Below, in pieces: positions 1-12,613 of a stretch of DNA of 64,000 nucleotides; positions within the stretch are counted from its first letter, which is position 1; the number at the start of each line of letters is the position of its first letter. Source of the DNA: Larix kaempferi. Lineage: Eukaryota; Streptophyta; Pinopsida; Pinales; Pinaceae. A program made the translations under genes and the position numbers. Location: contig BSBM01000001.1 in NCBI GenBank assembly GCA_027924585.1, forward strand, positions 53,870,501-53,934,500, read 5' to 3'. A model generated the notes under the pieces. That model saw nothing but the letters and a program-made list of their open reading frames with translations, did no database searches and was not told the DNA's origin.

Positions 1-39
1 CGTTTGAACATGGCATCTGCACGTTGTGGCAAAGGAAAG

Positions 40-375
40 AGAGTTGATTCGTTGTTGCGGAAAGACTCGACGAGTTCTTCCGAAATTGACAAGTCAATAG
101 TCCATTGCGGCGAAAGTTCTTGAGTTAGTCCGCCATTGCGAAAGACTCGACGAGTTCTTCTGCAATTTCGGATGGATTTGGTGAGTCTTTTCCAAACAAA
201 AAGGTCAAGGGACTTGGTAAGGAGGCGCCCGTTGTGGCAAAACTTGATGAGTGCTTCCGCCATTACAGGTGAACATCTCAATTTCTTCCGAAATTTCAGA
301 TAAACGTAAATGCTTCCGCCGTTGCGAGTGAACATCTCGAGTGCTTCCACCGTTTTGGGAGAAAAACTTGAGTTT
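40..375. repeat. Degenerate short tandem repeats
   Basis: A phrase close to GAAAGACTCGACGAGTTCTTC occurs near 63 and again near 140. Related phrases with TGCTTCCGCC and GAACATCTCGAGTGC recur to about 350. The copies are imperfect and unevenly spaced, as in an old eroded satellite-like or LTR-derived array. No coding sequence is apparent. The left edge of the window may cut the array. Confidence 0.5.
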
Positions 376-556
376 TGACTTAGAAGAAAAACTACAACTC
401 GAAAAAAAGATTTCTCATTGGAACAAAAACTAAGTACAGAAAACTTTCCAAAGAAGACTTAACTCCTAAGCAAACTTTCTAGGAAAAGAAAAGGAGGGGC
501 CCCAATGTCTACACAACAACAAAAAGAAATTGGGGGGGGGGATGTTGCTGCAATAA

Positions 557-666
557 CACACCCTCTCCTCCTCTATAAATCGATCGACCACCCTCTCCTC
601 TTCCACATGTTGACCGACCACCCTCTCCTATTCCAGAGATTGATCGAACACCCTCTCCCCCTCCAT
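557..666. repeat. 30-bp minisatellite, almost four copies
   Basis: The block CCCTCTCC begins at 561, 591, 621 and 651, an exact 30-bp period. The second half of each unit varies around a TGATCGA-like core. The array is too short and too divergent between units for a CRISPR array, and it lies in plant DNA. Confidence 0.75.
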
Positions 667-2385
667 AGGAAAACTAACTAGTTGTGACACTTGCTCCACT
701 CACTAGATCTATAGACACGATGGTTTCATCAAGTGATATGGAATCTGGTGGAGATATACACCAGTTTCCTCTTTCTAGATTTTTATCTAGCAAAGGTATT
801 GATGTCTCTGACTGTAGTGGTGGAGGTACTCATGCCTCTAGATCTAGTGGTGGACCAACTACCTCATACCAAATATTGATCACATGTATATATATGATTG
901 TTTCAATGTGTCTTTTACATATATAGTTGACTTGGGATGTATATTTGACACAAACACACATATTTTTTATATTATTGTTTATATATATTATGCATTATCA
1001 TAACACATTGATATTATTTATGTCTATTTATATGTCTTTTCATGTCATGTTGATGTACAATAACAGAGGGAATTTACTGGATGATACAAATATGAGATCT
1101 TAATCTCACAAAGCTTCAATTATGATCAACATATGCCATACCCTGGTGGTCCCTGATCCTGTAGTATTAAGAGAATTTGCTCTCAAAATATGCTCGATAG
1201 TGCTACCAAAGTTTGAATCCCCTTTATATAGTTGCTTTCCTTTCTAACTGATTCCTAAAAATTCCCCCTTTCATTACTAGCTATCCAAAATTTCTTTTCA
1301 AAATATTGCTTCCTTTAACTTGACTCAACCCTTTCAATTTAACTCTATTGTGAGGTTGAGGTTGAGGCTTGCCCTCGGGCTGGAAAACTAAAATTAGAAT
1401 ATTTGGCAATCTGTTGCCAATTCTTACCCATTGAATATTTGTGATTTTTCATAGTATTCACTACCATATATGCACTTGGGTATTTCTCATAGGATATTTG
1501 CGGAAGGACCTTTCTTGAATGTGGGCTTTAGACTAGGAAAGAGTTCAAAATCATTTGACAGTAATTCCACTATGACTGTCCCCTTTAGATTTCCTTCAAT
1601 GTCTTCAAACTTAGCATCATTAGTTATTTTGTTGTTCAATAGTTCTTGGTATAATTCATGAGTGTATAGATCACCATTTCCATCCCAAGTGGATGGAAAT
1701 CCTTTCTATAATGCATCTTTGAACAAGCCTTTAAAGAAGGTGATTTCTCTTATTATATTGTTTAATCTGCCTGGGCTATGTTCATGAAGTTATTCTTTGT
1801 TATCACCAGATTCTCTTATGTAATTATAGGTGTTATGTAAGTGGCCCGCAATGTATGCAAATGGAATTTTGTCCTATTATTCAAGAACTTTATTACATTC
1901 TAAGATATGTCTCATTTTCTTTCTAATTCTACAGATGTCCTTTTTAATTTCAACTGATGATGTAGTTTCCAACTCTAATTCATCTTGTATAAGCTCAAAA
2001 TGGTCCAGTTTTTTACTCAAGTGATATGTTGTCCCACAAGGTGCAATTGGCCCCTTTCAGGGGTGACTACCCTATGACCCTTTTTGAAAATAGACCCACC
2101 TCTTGATGCAACTCTTATTTGTCTTGCTTCATTTGTTCAATGAGTTCATCATTTTCTATTATATCATTATTCAGGGTTGTAATTTTTTCCCCCTTACCTT
2201 CCATCTTTCTATCCATATTGTTTATCCCCACTTGCTTCGTCTCCATATCCATCATAATTTTACCTACCCTTCAATGAATTGTGGGGTGGCTTGAGCTATA
2301 ATTGTTGTTTTTTTATTCCAGCCTAAAAACCTATAGTTTTAGGTCAGTCACCTTGTCTCTATATTGCTCCATGGAGCTCTCATGT
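667..2385. other. No supported gene
   Basis: AT-rich sequence with only short open frames, the longest (684-926) opening with GTG rather than ATG. I see no domain, RNA gene or clear element end. Confidence 0.5.
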
Positions 2386-4690
2386 CTAGCATTCACTTGT
2401 ATATTTTCTCCTTATCCTCTTGTAGCGCACTAACTCTGGGGTTTGCACATGTTCCATGTCTGGTAACTTTAATTTCTTCTTCAACACTTGTATATTGATG
2501 TCCTTTTTTTGAATCAATGATTGCATGGGAGTAGGATCACTTGGATTAGCCCCCATTGTAACTATTGTATGTTCTAGTTCTTTGATAGTCAGCATATTGG
2601 ACCTGGTGGACATCTTCTCCAGTTTTAAACTGCTTTCCAATCTTCTGCACTAATGCATGCATCTTTTTGACATTTGCAGAGGATTGAAGTACATCTTTGC
2701 ACAATAGCTCACCATAATATCTATAAAAATCCACTATGTCCACAGGGCTTATTGCATCAAATTTGAATTTTATTTGTGTAGCCTTGTATTCATCATATGT
2801 CTTTATTATTGGTACCTTTGGCTACTAAAAGGGATATTTTAAATGTTCCCTCCTTATGGTCTACCGCCGATAACAATTTATTATGATTCATATCCCTCCA
2901 TTCCTTAGGATAAGTGTTCCTCATAATGTCAAAGAACCATTTTAGGCATTTATCAAGCCTTAAAGAGTTTTTCTATGCTCTTCTTGAACCTTGATATATG
3001 CATTATGGCATTTTATGTCCAAAAATTGAGAAAATAAGGTGGGTTGGGATTGTGTAGTCCCTGTTGATGATGAAATAGGTTGTGATTGCAAGGTGGCCAA
3101 TATTGCAGATGGAAGATGTTCCACAGTGACCCATTATACTTTTGGAACTGCTCCAGGATGGCTAGAGGTTGTTTATGACCCACTTGTTGTATCTTCTACC
3201 TTTGTGACCTCTATAATATCTTTATAATTTCCTTGATATTCCTCAATTCTAACCTTATTGCTTATATTCTCTTCTTGTGGCTCGTCTATATCCATATGAG
3301 AGTGAGCCTCTAATGTAGTTCATTTTATTGTTTGTTCTTGCTTCAGAGGTGTAGGTATATTGTTGTTTGGCTTGATGATTTCCCACCTTCCCCTTGTGTA
3401 TACTACCTGGTGTCAGTCCATACTATCTTGATAAAATGCTCCCAGGTATCTAGGTTAGTTGTCCTATACACCTCTGCAATAGGTTGGTGATTGTATGTAG
3501 AATTTGTATTCTCCTACCTCTTCTTTGATATGACCTAGTGAGGGTGATATACCCATTTCTTGCCCTTAGATATATTTAGAGGTTTCACCATGTCTTCTAC
3601 TTGACTAAGGGCAGTCTTGCTCTTGACTAGGAAAGGATCCACTTCTTTGGGAAACTTGAATGTAATTGGGTGCCTAAATTTAATGAAGTGCGTCTAATCT
3701 GAAAGGAATCTATGCCTTATGTATTCCAATGAAAAAATCCTTGGGGTGAGGATGGATGGAAATGGATAAGGATCTTCCTGAAAACCATAAACTCTGATTA
3801 TAGTATGATATTCATATACAAATCAGTCTCCCATCCTTGCATCAGTGCTCAGTTGTAACCACTCTTTATACTGTGGAAAAATTCTAGGAGGAGAATCATT
3901 GTGCAGCAGAAAATAGACTATGTACATGAACTTATCCACAAAGGAAGAAAAGCCCTAATTATAAGGCTATCTTATGAAAAAAAATGTCCATTCATAAACA
4001 AGTAGATAACCCCCCGTGTTAGATTTTGTCTTCAATTATAGGGCCTCAAAGTAGGGGCATTTTGGTGTAAATCAAGGTACATTAGATAAGATTTGTATCT
4101 AAAGTATTTTGCAATTTGGAAATTTTCTAGGTGGATATGAATATTATCATCTATGAACTTATAGAAGTCAAATTTAGTTAACATGAGACCAAAAAGTGGG
4201 GTCAAGGCAGCCATGAATCCCAAAAAGGTGTCATCTACAACTTTATCACTGTCATAACCTAGAATTTGGCACATTAGGGCTAGGGATTTTCCAAAATTAT
4301 CATAGAAGATATTGGCTTTGAAGGGTGTAAGAATGCTTGGTAAGGGAGAATATTTGTTTAGCCTGCTGGTTAATACCTGCTCTTTCTCAGCTGGGGTTAA
4401 ATCTTGGTAAGCAAGAGCTAAGACATCATCATCTAATGGTAGCAGATTTGGTTGGTTAGGGAAACAAAGCATTTGGGAAATGGCCTCTTTGGTGATAATG
4501 CATATGGATATGGAACCATCAAAGGACATGATAGTTCTCTTGTTAGCAGAATAGTTAGTAGTAGACCATGTTATCGATTTAAGGAAATTTTAGGTTTGGG
4601 GATAGACTTCTCTGGCCAAGTTCGATTCCCAAAGGTGGGAGACATTGTGCACGTAATTAAAGTTGGATTTGGCTTCCTTAATTAACTAGT
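2386..4690 (-). pseudogene. Decayed hypothetical protein, gymnosperm-like family
   Basis: The best part is a 165-residue open frame at 4032-4529, starting at an ATG and containing FLGFMAALTPLFGLMLTKFD. Further open sequence lies upstream of that ATG to about 4690. Downstream, two overlapping frames at 2546-2743 and 2386-2640 carry MDIVDFYRYYGELL and charged, helical, possibly coiled-coil sequence. The order (compact N-terminal domain, then an alpha-helical tail) recalls uncharacterised repeat-associated proteins I have seen from conifers, but I cannot name a domain. Frameshifts and stops separate the pieces, so it is not a working gene. It could be a host gene family member or an ORF of a degraded transposon; no LTR or terminal repeat could be assigned to it. 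Confidence 0.4.
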
Positions 4691-6700
4691 AAACATTTGG
4701 AACAGATAGGGATGGGTCGAAAACTTCCCCTTCTCGCTCACCTAGGTGCTCTTCTTTGGGTTTGGTTTGGTCGGTGGCGGTGGCATATTAGGGCTAGATG
4801 TGGACAACATTTTATCAATTGCTTTAAAATACTAAACTAATAGATAGACTCAGGGTTACAAGCTAGTCGAAATTACCGATTTGGGTTCTTATTATGGGCG
4901 GTTGAAAGGTGCACACACTTACTTGCTCTTCTCTAGTATATTCAGTTGGCATTGCTTTCATTTAGTGTAGAATGGTGCTTTTGACCATTTTCCCCACATT
5001 AAACAATGGAAATTTGAATTTTCTATGTGGTGGCCCCCTATTAGGAAAATTTGGGATGACATCATCTTGGCCTCACTGGCCACATGTCACCCTTGGGTTG
5101 GTACATGTGGTGTATGTGTGTCCCTCTAGTGTTAATATGTGCTCATGGTTAAGGTGGACCTAGTGTACCTGTCTCTATCTTAGCAAGCCCATATGGCATC
5201 CAACAGTATGCTACGTGGGTGCTTGCGTGGGCTTCAACTATCCCAAGATATTGGTAAATCCTTGGGTCAAAAGTGGTTTCAAGACCTTGTTGTCCCGAGG
5301 CACTGCCAATAAAATATCACTGCGTGTATACCACAGTTTAGCCATGACACTTATTTCACCCCTTATTAACCTTCTTGCAACTTGCGAGAGCATTGTGAAT
5401 CATTTGTTGTCAATCTGGAAGCTTTCGCCAAATATTTGCTCGATGTATTTCTGGTTCTTTTTCCTTACAACTCCGGTTCTGGTCCTTTGGTCCCCTGACT
5501 TTCCGGATCAGCCCTCGGGCGCTAAACTCTGTTAAGCCCTAGGTTTTCCATGCATGATCGCCTTCCATTTTCAACTTCTATCACTTGAGTGTTATCGCTG
5601 ATTTTTCTGCAATTTATTTTAGCACCTAGGTTCTTAGCTTTGTTTTATCCGTTACACAAGGTCTGTCCCTCTCGTTCTAGCATATTTTGTCCCTTTTGTA
5701 TGTATAACAATCAGTTGGGTGTTATGTCATCATTAGTCTTAACCCTATATAGAGAATTTTAAGCCACCATAACTTAAAATTTATCCTTGTACTAACATAA
5801 CAAATCATGTATCTCCTTCCTAGACAACTTCCATGTCATGTCCTCGTGTCCTCATGAAAAAACTAACCATGTTCCAGTCTCAGCAATGGAACCAATTGCT
5901 GGCACAAATTTAGACCCAATGTTCAAAATCTAGGACCAACAATAATCTCATGAGAGTCAACATATTCATTATTCAAGAAAGAATAAAGTCATGTCTAAGA
6001 CTCTCACAAGAACTATTGGAACATAATAAAATCTGGAATTATATGCAAGCTAACATGTAGTCTTATCATCATTCATTCACTATAATAATCCCTCATTCAC
6101 AACACATAAAGATTCTACAATACACACATGATAGAAAAAGACCATAAGTCTAGAATTTATATTCAAGGGGAAAAGGCTCATCATTCATATAATCCAATCA
6201 TTCATCTCTACATTATATGGCACTACATGAACAATAACAATAACAACATTAACAATCATAGAAAAAACAACCTTCTTTTTTGTTTCCAACCTTCCCCTTA
6301 AATACAAAATGAGTGATAGATACCAACCATTAATTGACCTTAACAACTACTTAATTAACAAACATTTTCTACTACTTCATTAACCATCCTTAACTAATAC
6401 TTGGTTTACACATTATTCTAAAGTTGCATACATTACATTCTTAGAGAACTCTATCTACAATTTACATGATAAAATAGTACTCCGCACAATCTATCATTCT
6501 ATTACGCAAACCAAGGAACAAACTCTAGTGCCAACGTATGTTTCAATCATGGTGGCTAGCATGACTAGATAGGACGAACTCAAATTCCACTCCATGGTCA
6601 AGTGTGATATGTCCATCATCGACATACTTAGCGCAAAAATTATGTCCATATGCCAACATAGATGGGAAAAAAATGCACATGTAATGACAATTTCATATGT
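4691..6700. other. No supported gene
   Basis: Two kilobases without recognisable coding sequence or element ends. A 106-residue open frame at 5215-5535 shows no motif. From about 5760 the sequence is AT-rich and low in complexity. Confidence 0.5.
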
Positions 6701-6705
6701 CTAAT

Positions 6706-7409
6706 TGTAAAATCTTAGTCACAGCAGAACCTAGCTACTATGGATTCCTCCCTAGTGAAAGATTGCAACACATTTATAGGAAATAGGCATAAATCTGTAA
6801 AATGAAGAACAAAATAACACATGAAATGGGTGAAATATCTGAATATTATTAGCAGTCCAACCTCAAAATAGGTTAGGAACCTCCTTTTATACAAATAGGA
6901 ACAATTTGAATCCATTTGGAGTGTTCACACTGATCTAGCTTAGAAATAGCTCAATCCCCCCTAGGTTGACCCAAAATGTCCCAAACCATCCCAAAATGGT
7001 TCAAACATGCCATTTGAACATTGGGAATGACTAGACAGGCCCATGTGACCTCACACATGTGGAGAATATGATTGGTTAGAGGTTAGGCAGCTAGAATTGG
7101 CCAAAAATGGCCAAAAGAGGCAAGTTTGTCCACATACTGAGCATGTGCGCCCTTGGTCAAACAAAATCCCACAAAACAGGGGATAAGAGCTCCCTAGGCA
7201 TGCTGGCTGCAATAAATGACTGGGAGGGAACCCCCAACGGCTAGTTTGACTTGGTACATGGACAGTTTTGTCCACATTGCCAACTGGTTCAAGCTAAATG
7301 ACCATTTACCCACTGACCAACTTAGGGATGCAATTATTAAACTGTTTGGCACTAATTAATCATCATTTGATAAATGATTAATGTACCTAGGTGTAATATT
7401 GTTCTAACA
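6706..7409 (-). repeat. 3' LTR of copia A
   Basis: 704 bp, with TG...CA ends, matching 11905-12608 along its whole length. Adjacent to the polypurine tract at 7410-7420 and preceded by the CTAAT target duplication. Confidence 0.93.
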
Positions 7410-7420
7410 CCCCCCCTTAA
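7410..7420 (-). promoter_or_regulatory. Polypurine tract of copia A
   Basis: On the minus strand it reads TTAAGGGGGGG and abuts the 3' LTR. This is the plus-strand DNA synthesis primer site of LTR retrotransposons. Confidence 0.85.
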
Positions 7421-7592
7421 GCTAGACTTAGTGAAATATCAAAAAATTAGGCCTTGGCAACTAGGCTCAAGTCACCTTTTACATCATAAAAATTTATTTG
7501 TCCATATAACCAAGGTAAGGAGGAAAACCACATGGGAAATAAAACCTCCCCTCTAAAATGGACATGTGGCATATATAAAAATACACCAATCA

Positions 7593-10500
7593 TCACCATG
7601 CATCACTTACCCCAAGCAAAGATCTAAGGTAAGTGAAGGTCTTCTCGGTAAAACACTTGGTGAAAATATCAGCAGTTTGCTCACCGAAAGGGCAATACTG
7701 CAATGCTATGGTCTGGTGATGCACCAAACCCCGAATGTAATGCATGTGTATCTCTATGTGCTTGGTCCTTTACCTCTGAACTGGATCAGTAGAAATATTG
7801 ATTGTACTTTGATTATCACACCAAAGAATAGTGGGTGAATAAAAAACAATCCCGAACTCTGCAAGAATACCTTGCAACCAAACACATTGTGTGGTTGCAT
7901 TTACTGCTCCCCTGTACTCGGCCTCAGCTGAAGATAATGAAATAGTATGTTGTTTATTGCTTGACCAGCAAATAGTGCCATGTGCAAGCATAAAAAAAAA
8001 AACGGAAGTTGATTTCCGATCAATACAATCACCAGCCCAATCAAAATCAATAAATCCTACTAGTTCAAGAGATGAACTAGTAGCATAATGGATACCAAAG
8101 TGCTTAGTACCCTGAACATAATGGAGGATCCTCTTGGCTGCCCTCCAATGAACCTCATGAGGCTCTTGCATGTTCCTAGCAACAACCCCAACAGCATATG
8201 ACAAATCTGGTCTAGAATGAGTAAGATATAGCAAGCTTCCAACAAGCTGCCTATACAACGAGTTGTCAACTAGTGGAGAAGAACCCCACTCATTTAGCTT
8301 AAATCCAGATAGGAATGGGAACTTTGTTGGTTTACATTCAGCCATCTTAAATTTCTGCAGCAAATCTGAAGCATACCTTGCTTGGGTGACAGAAATTCCA
8401 TTCACAGTTTGCTCAATTTCCAAGCCTAGAAATTGCCTCAGCAAGCCTAGATCGGTCATTGCAAATGCACTGTGTAATGAAGATTTTAATGAGACCAACT
8501 CTTTGGTGCTGATACCTATTATCAAAAGATCATCTACATATAGTACTATGATAAATATCAGATCACTAATATGTTGCATATACACATTTGGATCAGACTT
8601 ACACCTCTCAAACCCCAAAGATAGAAGAAAATTGTCCATTTTTGCATACCATGCTGTAGGAGCTTGCTTGATCCCATAGAGTGACTTGTTCAACTTGCAC
8701 ACAAGTGTATGATCAGAAATAAATCCCTCAGGCTGCTGCATATATGTCTCCTCATTCAGCTCCCCATGAAGAAAGGCACTCTTCACATCCATGTGATGAA
8801 CCTCCCATCGCTTGGAAGCCCCTATGGACAAAACTAGTCTTATGGAGTCCATCTTTGCCACCGGTGCAAATGTTTCTATATAGTCCACTCCTTGGACCTG
8901 AGAGAAACCCTTAGCCACCAACCTGGCCTTATACTTCATATCAGAGCCATCAGATCCAACTTTGGTTCTATAAACCCATTTGCATTGCACTAGTTTCCTC
9001 TTGGGAGGAAGAGGGACCAAATCCCAAGTTTTGTTCTCATGGAGGGAGTTCATCTCTTCTTGCATGGCTGTTTTCCATCTTGGATCTTTAGAAGATTTTG
9101 AATTTGACTTAGGATCAGACCCAACCATCATAAAACATTTAGAACTCAGATCAGATTCACAGTAAGCAAAATTACTTTGAAATTGAGATCTAGTTTTCCT
9201 AGGATCTTGAGGATCACCCGCAAGTTCTCCAGCTGCTTGTATTGTTGTTTCAGCCCACTTGGGACTTATGGGAGGGTCATGATCAGCCTCCATACCATCC
9301 TCATCATCCTCAATATCATAATATATCTCAGAATCAGAAAAATCAGAGATAGAGTCATCACTTACATCATCCGGAAGAGAATTTGAGCAATCCCCATCAC
9401 CTTGTTCACTAGCTTGTAAAAATTCTTCTTCTTCAAATTGGACACTCCTTTCAATGAATGTATTGAGGGAGGATGGATCAAAGACCTTGTATCCCTTTTT
9501 ATCTTCTACATAGCCAACCATGATTGAATCCTTGCTTTGGGGTTGCAAGGCCTTTCTCTTCTCCGGTGGAATTCTAGCCCAAGCCCTTGAGCCAAAAATT
9601 CTGAAATGTGAAACATTGGGTTTGTCGCCCATCCATGCTTCAAATGGAGTAATTCCTTGCAATGCTTTGTGTGGTGCTCTGTTATGAACATATGCAGCAC
9701 AGTTCATAGCTTCATCCCATAGCTTAGGAGACAAATCCTTTGCTTGCATCATGCAAGTAGCCATCTCTTTCAGTGCTCTATTTTTGTGCTCCGCAACACC
9801 ATTTTGTTGTGGTGTGTAGGGCACTGAATGTTTCATCTAAATGCCATGCTCTTGACAGAGCTGCTGCAGATCCTTATTGACATACTCCTTGCCATTATCA
9901 ATCCTCAAAACCCTCATGGTCTTCCCACTGAAGTTCTCAACCATGCTCTTGAAAATTTTGAAACATTGAAAGACTTCAGATTTTTGCTTAAGGAAAAATA
10001 ACCAACAATACCTTGAGTAGTCATCGATGAAGGTGAGAACATACTTGGAGCTGCCATAGGATGGAGTAGGGAAAGGAACTATAAGATCAGAATGCACTAT
10101 CCCAATTGGATGATCAGCCCTTCTTGCCTTCCCTTTGTCATACTTCTTTTCAGGATGCTTCCCAACCATGCAACCCTTGCATGTTCCATTGGAAAAACTG
10201 ATGATTGGAAGCCCTTCTACCATCTCTTCTTTGCTCAAAGCTTGAAGATATCTGTAGTTTAGGTGACCATACCTCTGATGCCATAGCTTGCTGGTGTCAT
10301 TCCCATGTGATAGAAGTGCACTTGGTGAAGAGAACTCGAGAAAGTGGGAGAACTTGTACATCCTCGAATCATGATCAGCAAAACCTAGTGAAACAATTTT
10401 TCCGCTAGAAATTTCTGAGATCTCCAATGCATATTGGGTGAAGACAACTTTCTTTCCTGCTCCAGTATGTGTCATTTGATATAGAGAGAGCAAGTTTGCT

Positions 10501-11630
10501 GCAATATTTGGTACATACATCACATTAGAGAAGAACCCATGTTCCAAAGAGATTTTTCCAATACCTTTAGCAGGAATTTTTGAATCATCTCCCATATGGA
10601 TGGAAGGACCATTGTAGGGAGATAGCACAGAAAATGCATCTTTAGAACAAGCCATGTGCCGTGAAGCACCTGAATCAATGATGAATGAAGGAACTCCATA
10701 AGTACTAGCCACCAAAGCATGGCACTTCTCCTTGTCATAAAAAACGCTCTCCTTCTTCTTGGAACTTTCAGGAAGAGGAATATTGTTTTTCTGTAGGAGA
10801 TGGGTCATCATGTCTATGGTTTTCTTCATGCATGAACTCTCTGGGTGCAAACCCCTTTGACAGTAGCTTCATTTTGTCTTCTAAGCCTTCTTTCCCTTGT
10901 TCTTGGCAAGATTTGAAACCCCATCAATGGATTTGGGCCTCTCATCCTTCTTCTTCTTCTCTTGAGGTTTCGGCCCCTTTGGTTTTTGCTTGCCTCTTCC
11001 ATTTTTCGAATCTCCAACTGCAAGAACTTCGTCTTTTTGCTTGATGGTTCCCATCAAGACTAGCTTGTCTTTCTCTTGAGCTAGCATCTCCATGAAATCA
11101 GCCAAATATGGCATCTTCCAATTTCTAACTGTGAGCCTTGTGGAGTTGAAGGAAGACACAAAAACTGAGTATTCAAGACCCAATTTGGAGAGAATGGGCA
11201 ACACCAACTGTTCTTCTTTCTTGTCTATGCCACATTGTCGAATCTGCAAGACCAAGCTCTTGAACTTGGTGAAGAAATCCTGGATGGAATCGAAATTCCC
11301 TAGGCTCAGTGAAACAAGATCATTTTCGAGCTGGTGGCCTCTCATCTCATTAGTCTTTCCAAACAAGGACTCAAGCTTGAGCCAAACTTCATTTGGAGTA
11401 GCTATACTTTCTACATGAAATAGGAGGTCTCTTGAAATGCTGAGACAAAGGAGGCCAAATGCCTCATCCATTCTGTTAAAAAAATTGGATTTCTCCACAG
11501 CTGAGTTTGGCTCCACCTCAGTGCCCATCGTAATTCTGTAGATACCCTTAGATCTAAGAAAAATCACCATTTCTCCCTTCCAATCGAAGTAGTTGAAGGG
11601 AGTAAGCAAATTTGGGTGAGATGGCTCCAT
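7593..11630 (-). pseudogene. gag-pol: Copia A gag-pol polyprotein with four in-frame stops
   Basis: A single frame of 1346 codons runs from the ATG at 11630 to a TGA at 7593. An upstream TTG in the same frame is unlikely to be the start. Gag occupies 10881-11630 (UBN2-like, with FNYFDWK near its start). Then follow a zinc knuckle, protease (IIDSGASRHMA), integrase (HQRYGHL zinc region, FIDDYSRYCW, TPQQNGVAEHKNR), RT (KARLVAKGFSQVQGVDYIE, LYVDDLLI) and RNase H (SSAEAEYRGA), ending near GVSDAW. Stops are TAG at 10881-10883, TGA at 10869-10871, TAG at 9837-9839 and TAA at 7770-7772. The TGA replaces the first Cys of the CCHC knuckle. No frameshift is apparent, so decay has been by point mutation only. 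Together the products would form a capsid and copy the RNA into DNA; here they cannot be made intact. Confidence 0.92.
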
Positions 11631-11896
11631 TCTTCTCTGCTGCTCACGCACTTTCTGGCAATGTTGATCTTCAATACCTGTAAACAACTCTCAAATCACT
11701 CAGGAGGGATCTACACTAACAGATTCGAACCCTGTTTGATAGTGGGTGCATTCGGGAGAGCATCACACCTAAGAAGAGTCACTAGATTTCTCCAATGGAC
11801 TCAATGCAATGGCCTCAGGAATTCTGTGGTTTCTCCATTGCTTCTGGCAAGCCACTAAAACAGTCTTGTTGGTTCAAATGGTAGCTCCAAGATATT

Positions 11897-11904
11897 TGAT
11901 ACCA
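11897..11904 (-). promoter_or_regulatory. Primer binding site of copia A
   Basis: Minus-strand TGGTATCA lies directly next to the 5' LTR and is complementary to the 3' end of plant initiator-Met tRNA, the usual primer of copia elements. Confidence 0.85.
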
Positions 11905-12608
11905 TGTAAAATCTTAGTCACAGCAGAACCTAGCTACTATGGATTCCTCACTAGTGAAAGATTGCAACAAATTTACAGGAAATAGGCATAAATCTGTAAA
12001 ATGAAGAACAAATTAACACATGAAATGGGTGAAATATCTGAATATTATTAACATTCCAACCTCAAAATAGGTTAGGAACCTCCTTTTATACAAATAGGAA
12101 CAATTTGAATCCATTTGGAGTGTTCACACAGATCTAGCTTAGAAATAGCTCAATCCCCCCTAGGTTGACCCAAAATGTCCCAAACCATCCCAAACTAGTT
12201 CGAACATGCCATGTGAAAATTGGGAGTGACTAGACATGCCCATGTGACCTCACACATGTGGAGAATCTGATTGGTTAGAGGTTAGGCAACTAGAATTGAC
12301 CAAAAATGGCCAAAAGAGGCAAGTTTGTCCACATACTGATCATGTGCGCCCTTGGTCAAATAGAATCCCACAAAACAGGGGATAAGAGCACCCTAGGAAT
12401 GCTGGCTATAATAAATGACTGGGAGGGCGCACCCAACATCTAGTTTGACTTGGTACATGCACAGTTTTGTCCACATTTCCAACTGGTTCAAGCTAAATGA
12501 CCATTTACCCACTAACCAACTTAGGGATGCAATTATTAAACTGTTTGGCACTAATTAACCATCATTTGATAAATGATTAATGTACCTAGGTGTAATATTG
12601 TTCTAACA
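11905..12608 (-). repeat. 5' LTR of copia A
   Basis: 704 bp, with TG...CA ends, followed on the plus strand by the CTAAT target duplication at 12609-12613. It should carry the element's promoter. Confidence 0.93.
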
Positions 12609-12613
12609 CTAAT

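Larger units (their letters stand above)
6706..12608 (-). mobile_element. Ty1/copia LTR retrotransposon, full length (copia A)
   Basis: Both LTRs are 704 bp, begin TGTAAAATCTTAG and end TTCTAACA. The 5-bp CTAAT directly flanks both sides (6701-6705 and 12609-12613), a perfect target-site duplication. On the minus strand the 5' LTR (11905-12608) is followed without a gap by TGGTATCA, the usual initiator-Met tRNA primer site, and the 3' LTR is preceded by a G-rich polypurine tract. One gag-pol frame in copia order (gag, protease, integrase, RT, RNase H) fills the interior. The LTRs differ at several percent of positions by eye, so the insertion is not recent. All structural signals needed in cis are present, but the reading frame has four stops. 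Confidence 0.95.

Noticed and set aside
557-666. CRISPR-like regular repeats
   Set aside because: Plant nuclear context, four units without fixed-length unique spacers, and the whole unit repeats in tandem.
684-926. 80-codon open frame
   Set aside because: Opens with GTG, not ATG, has no motif and no supporting context.
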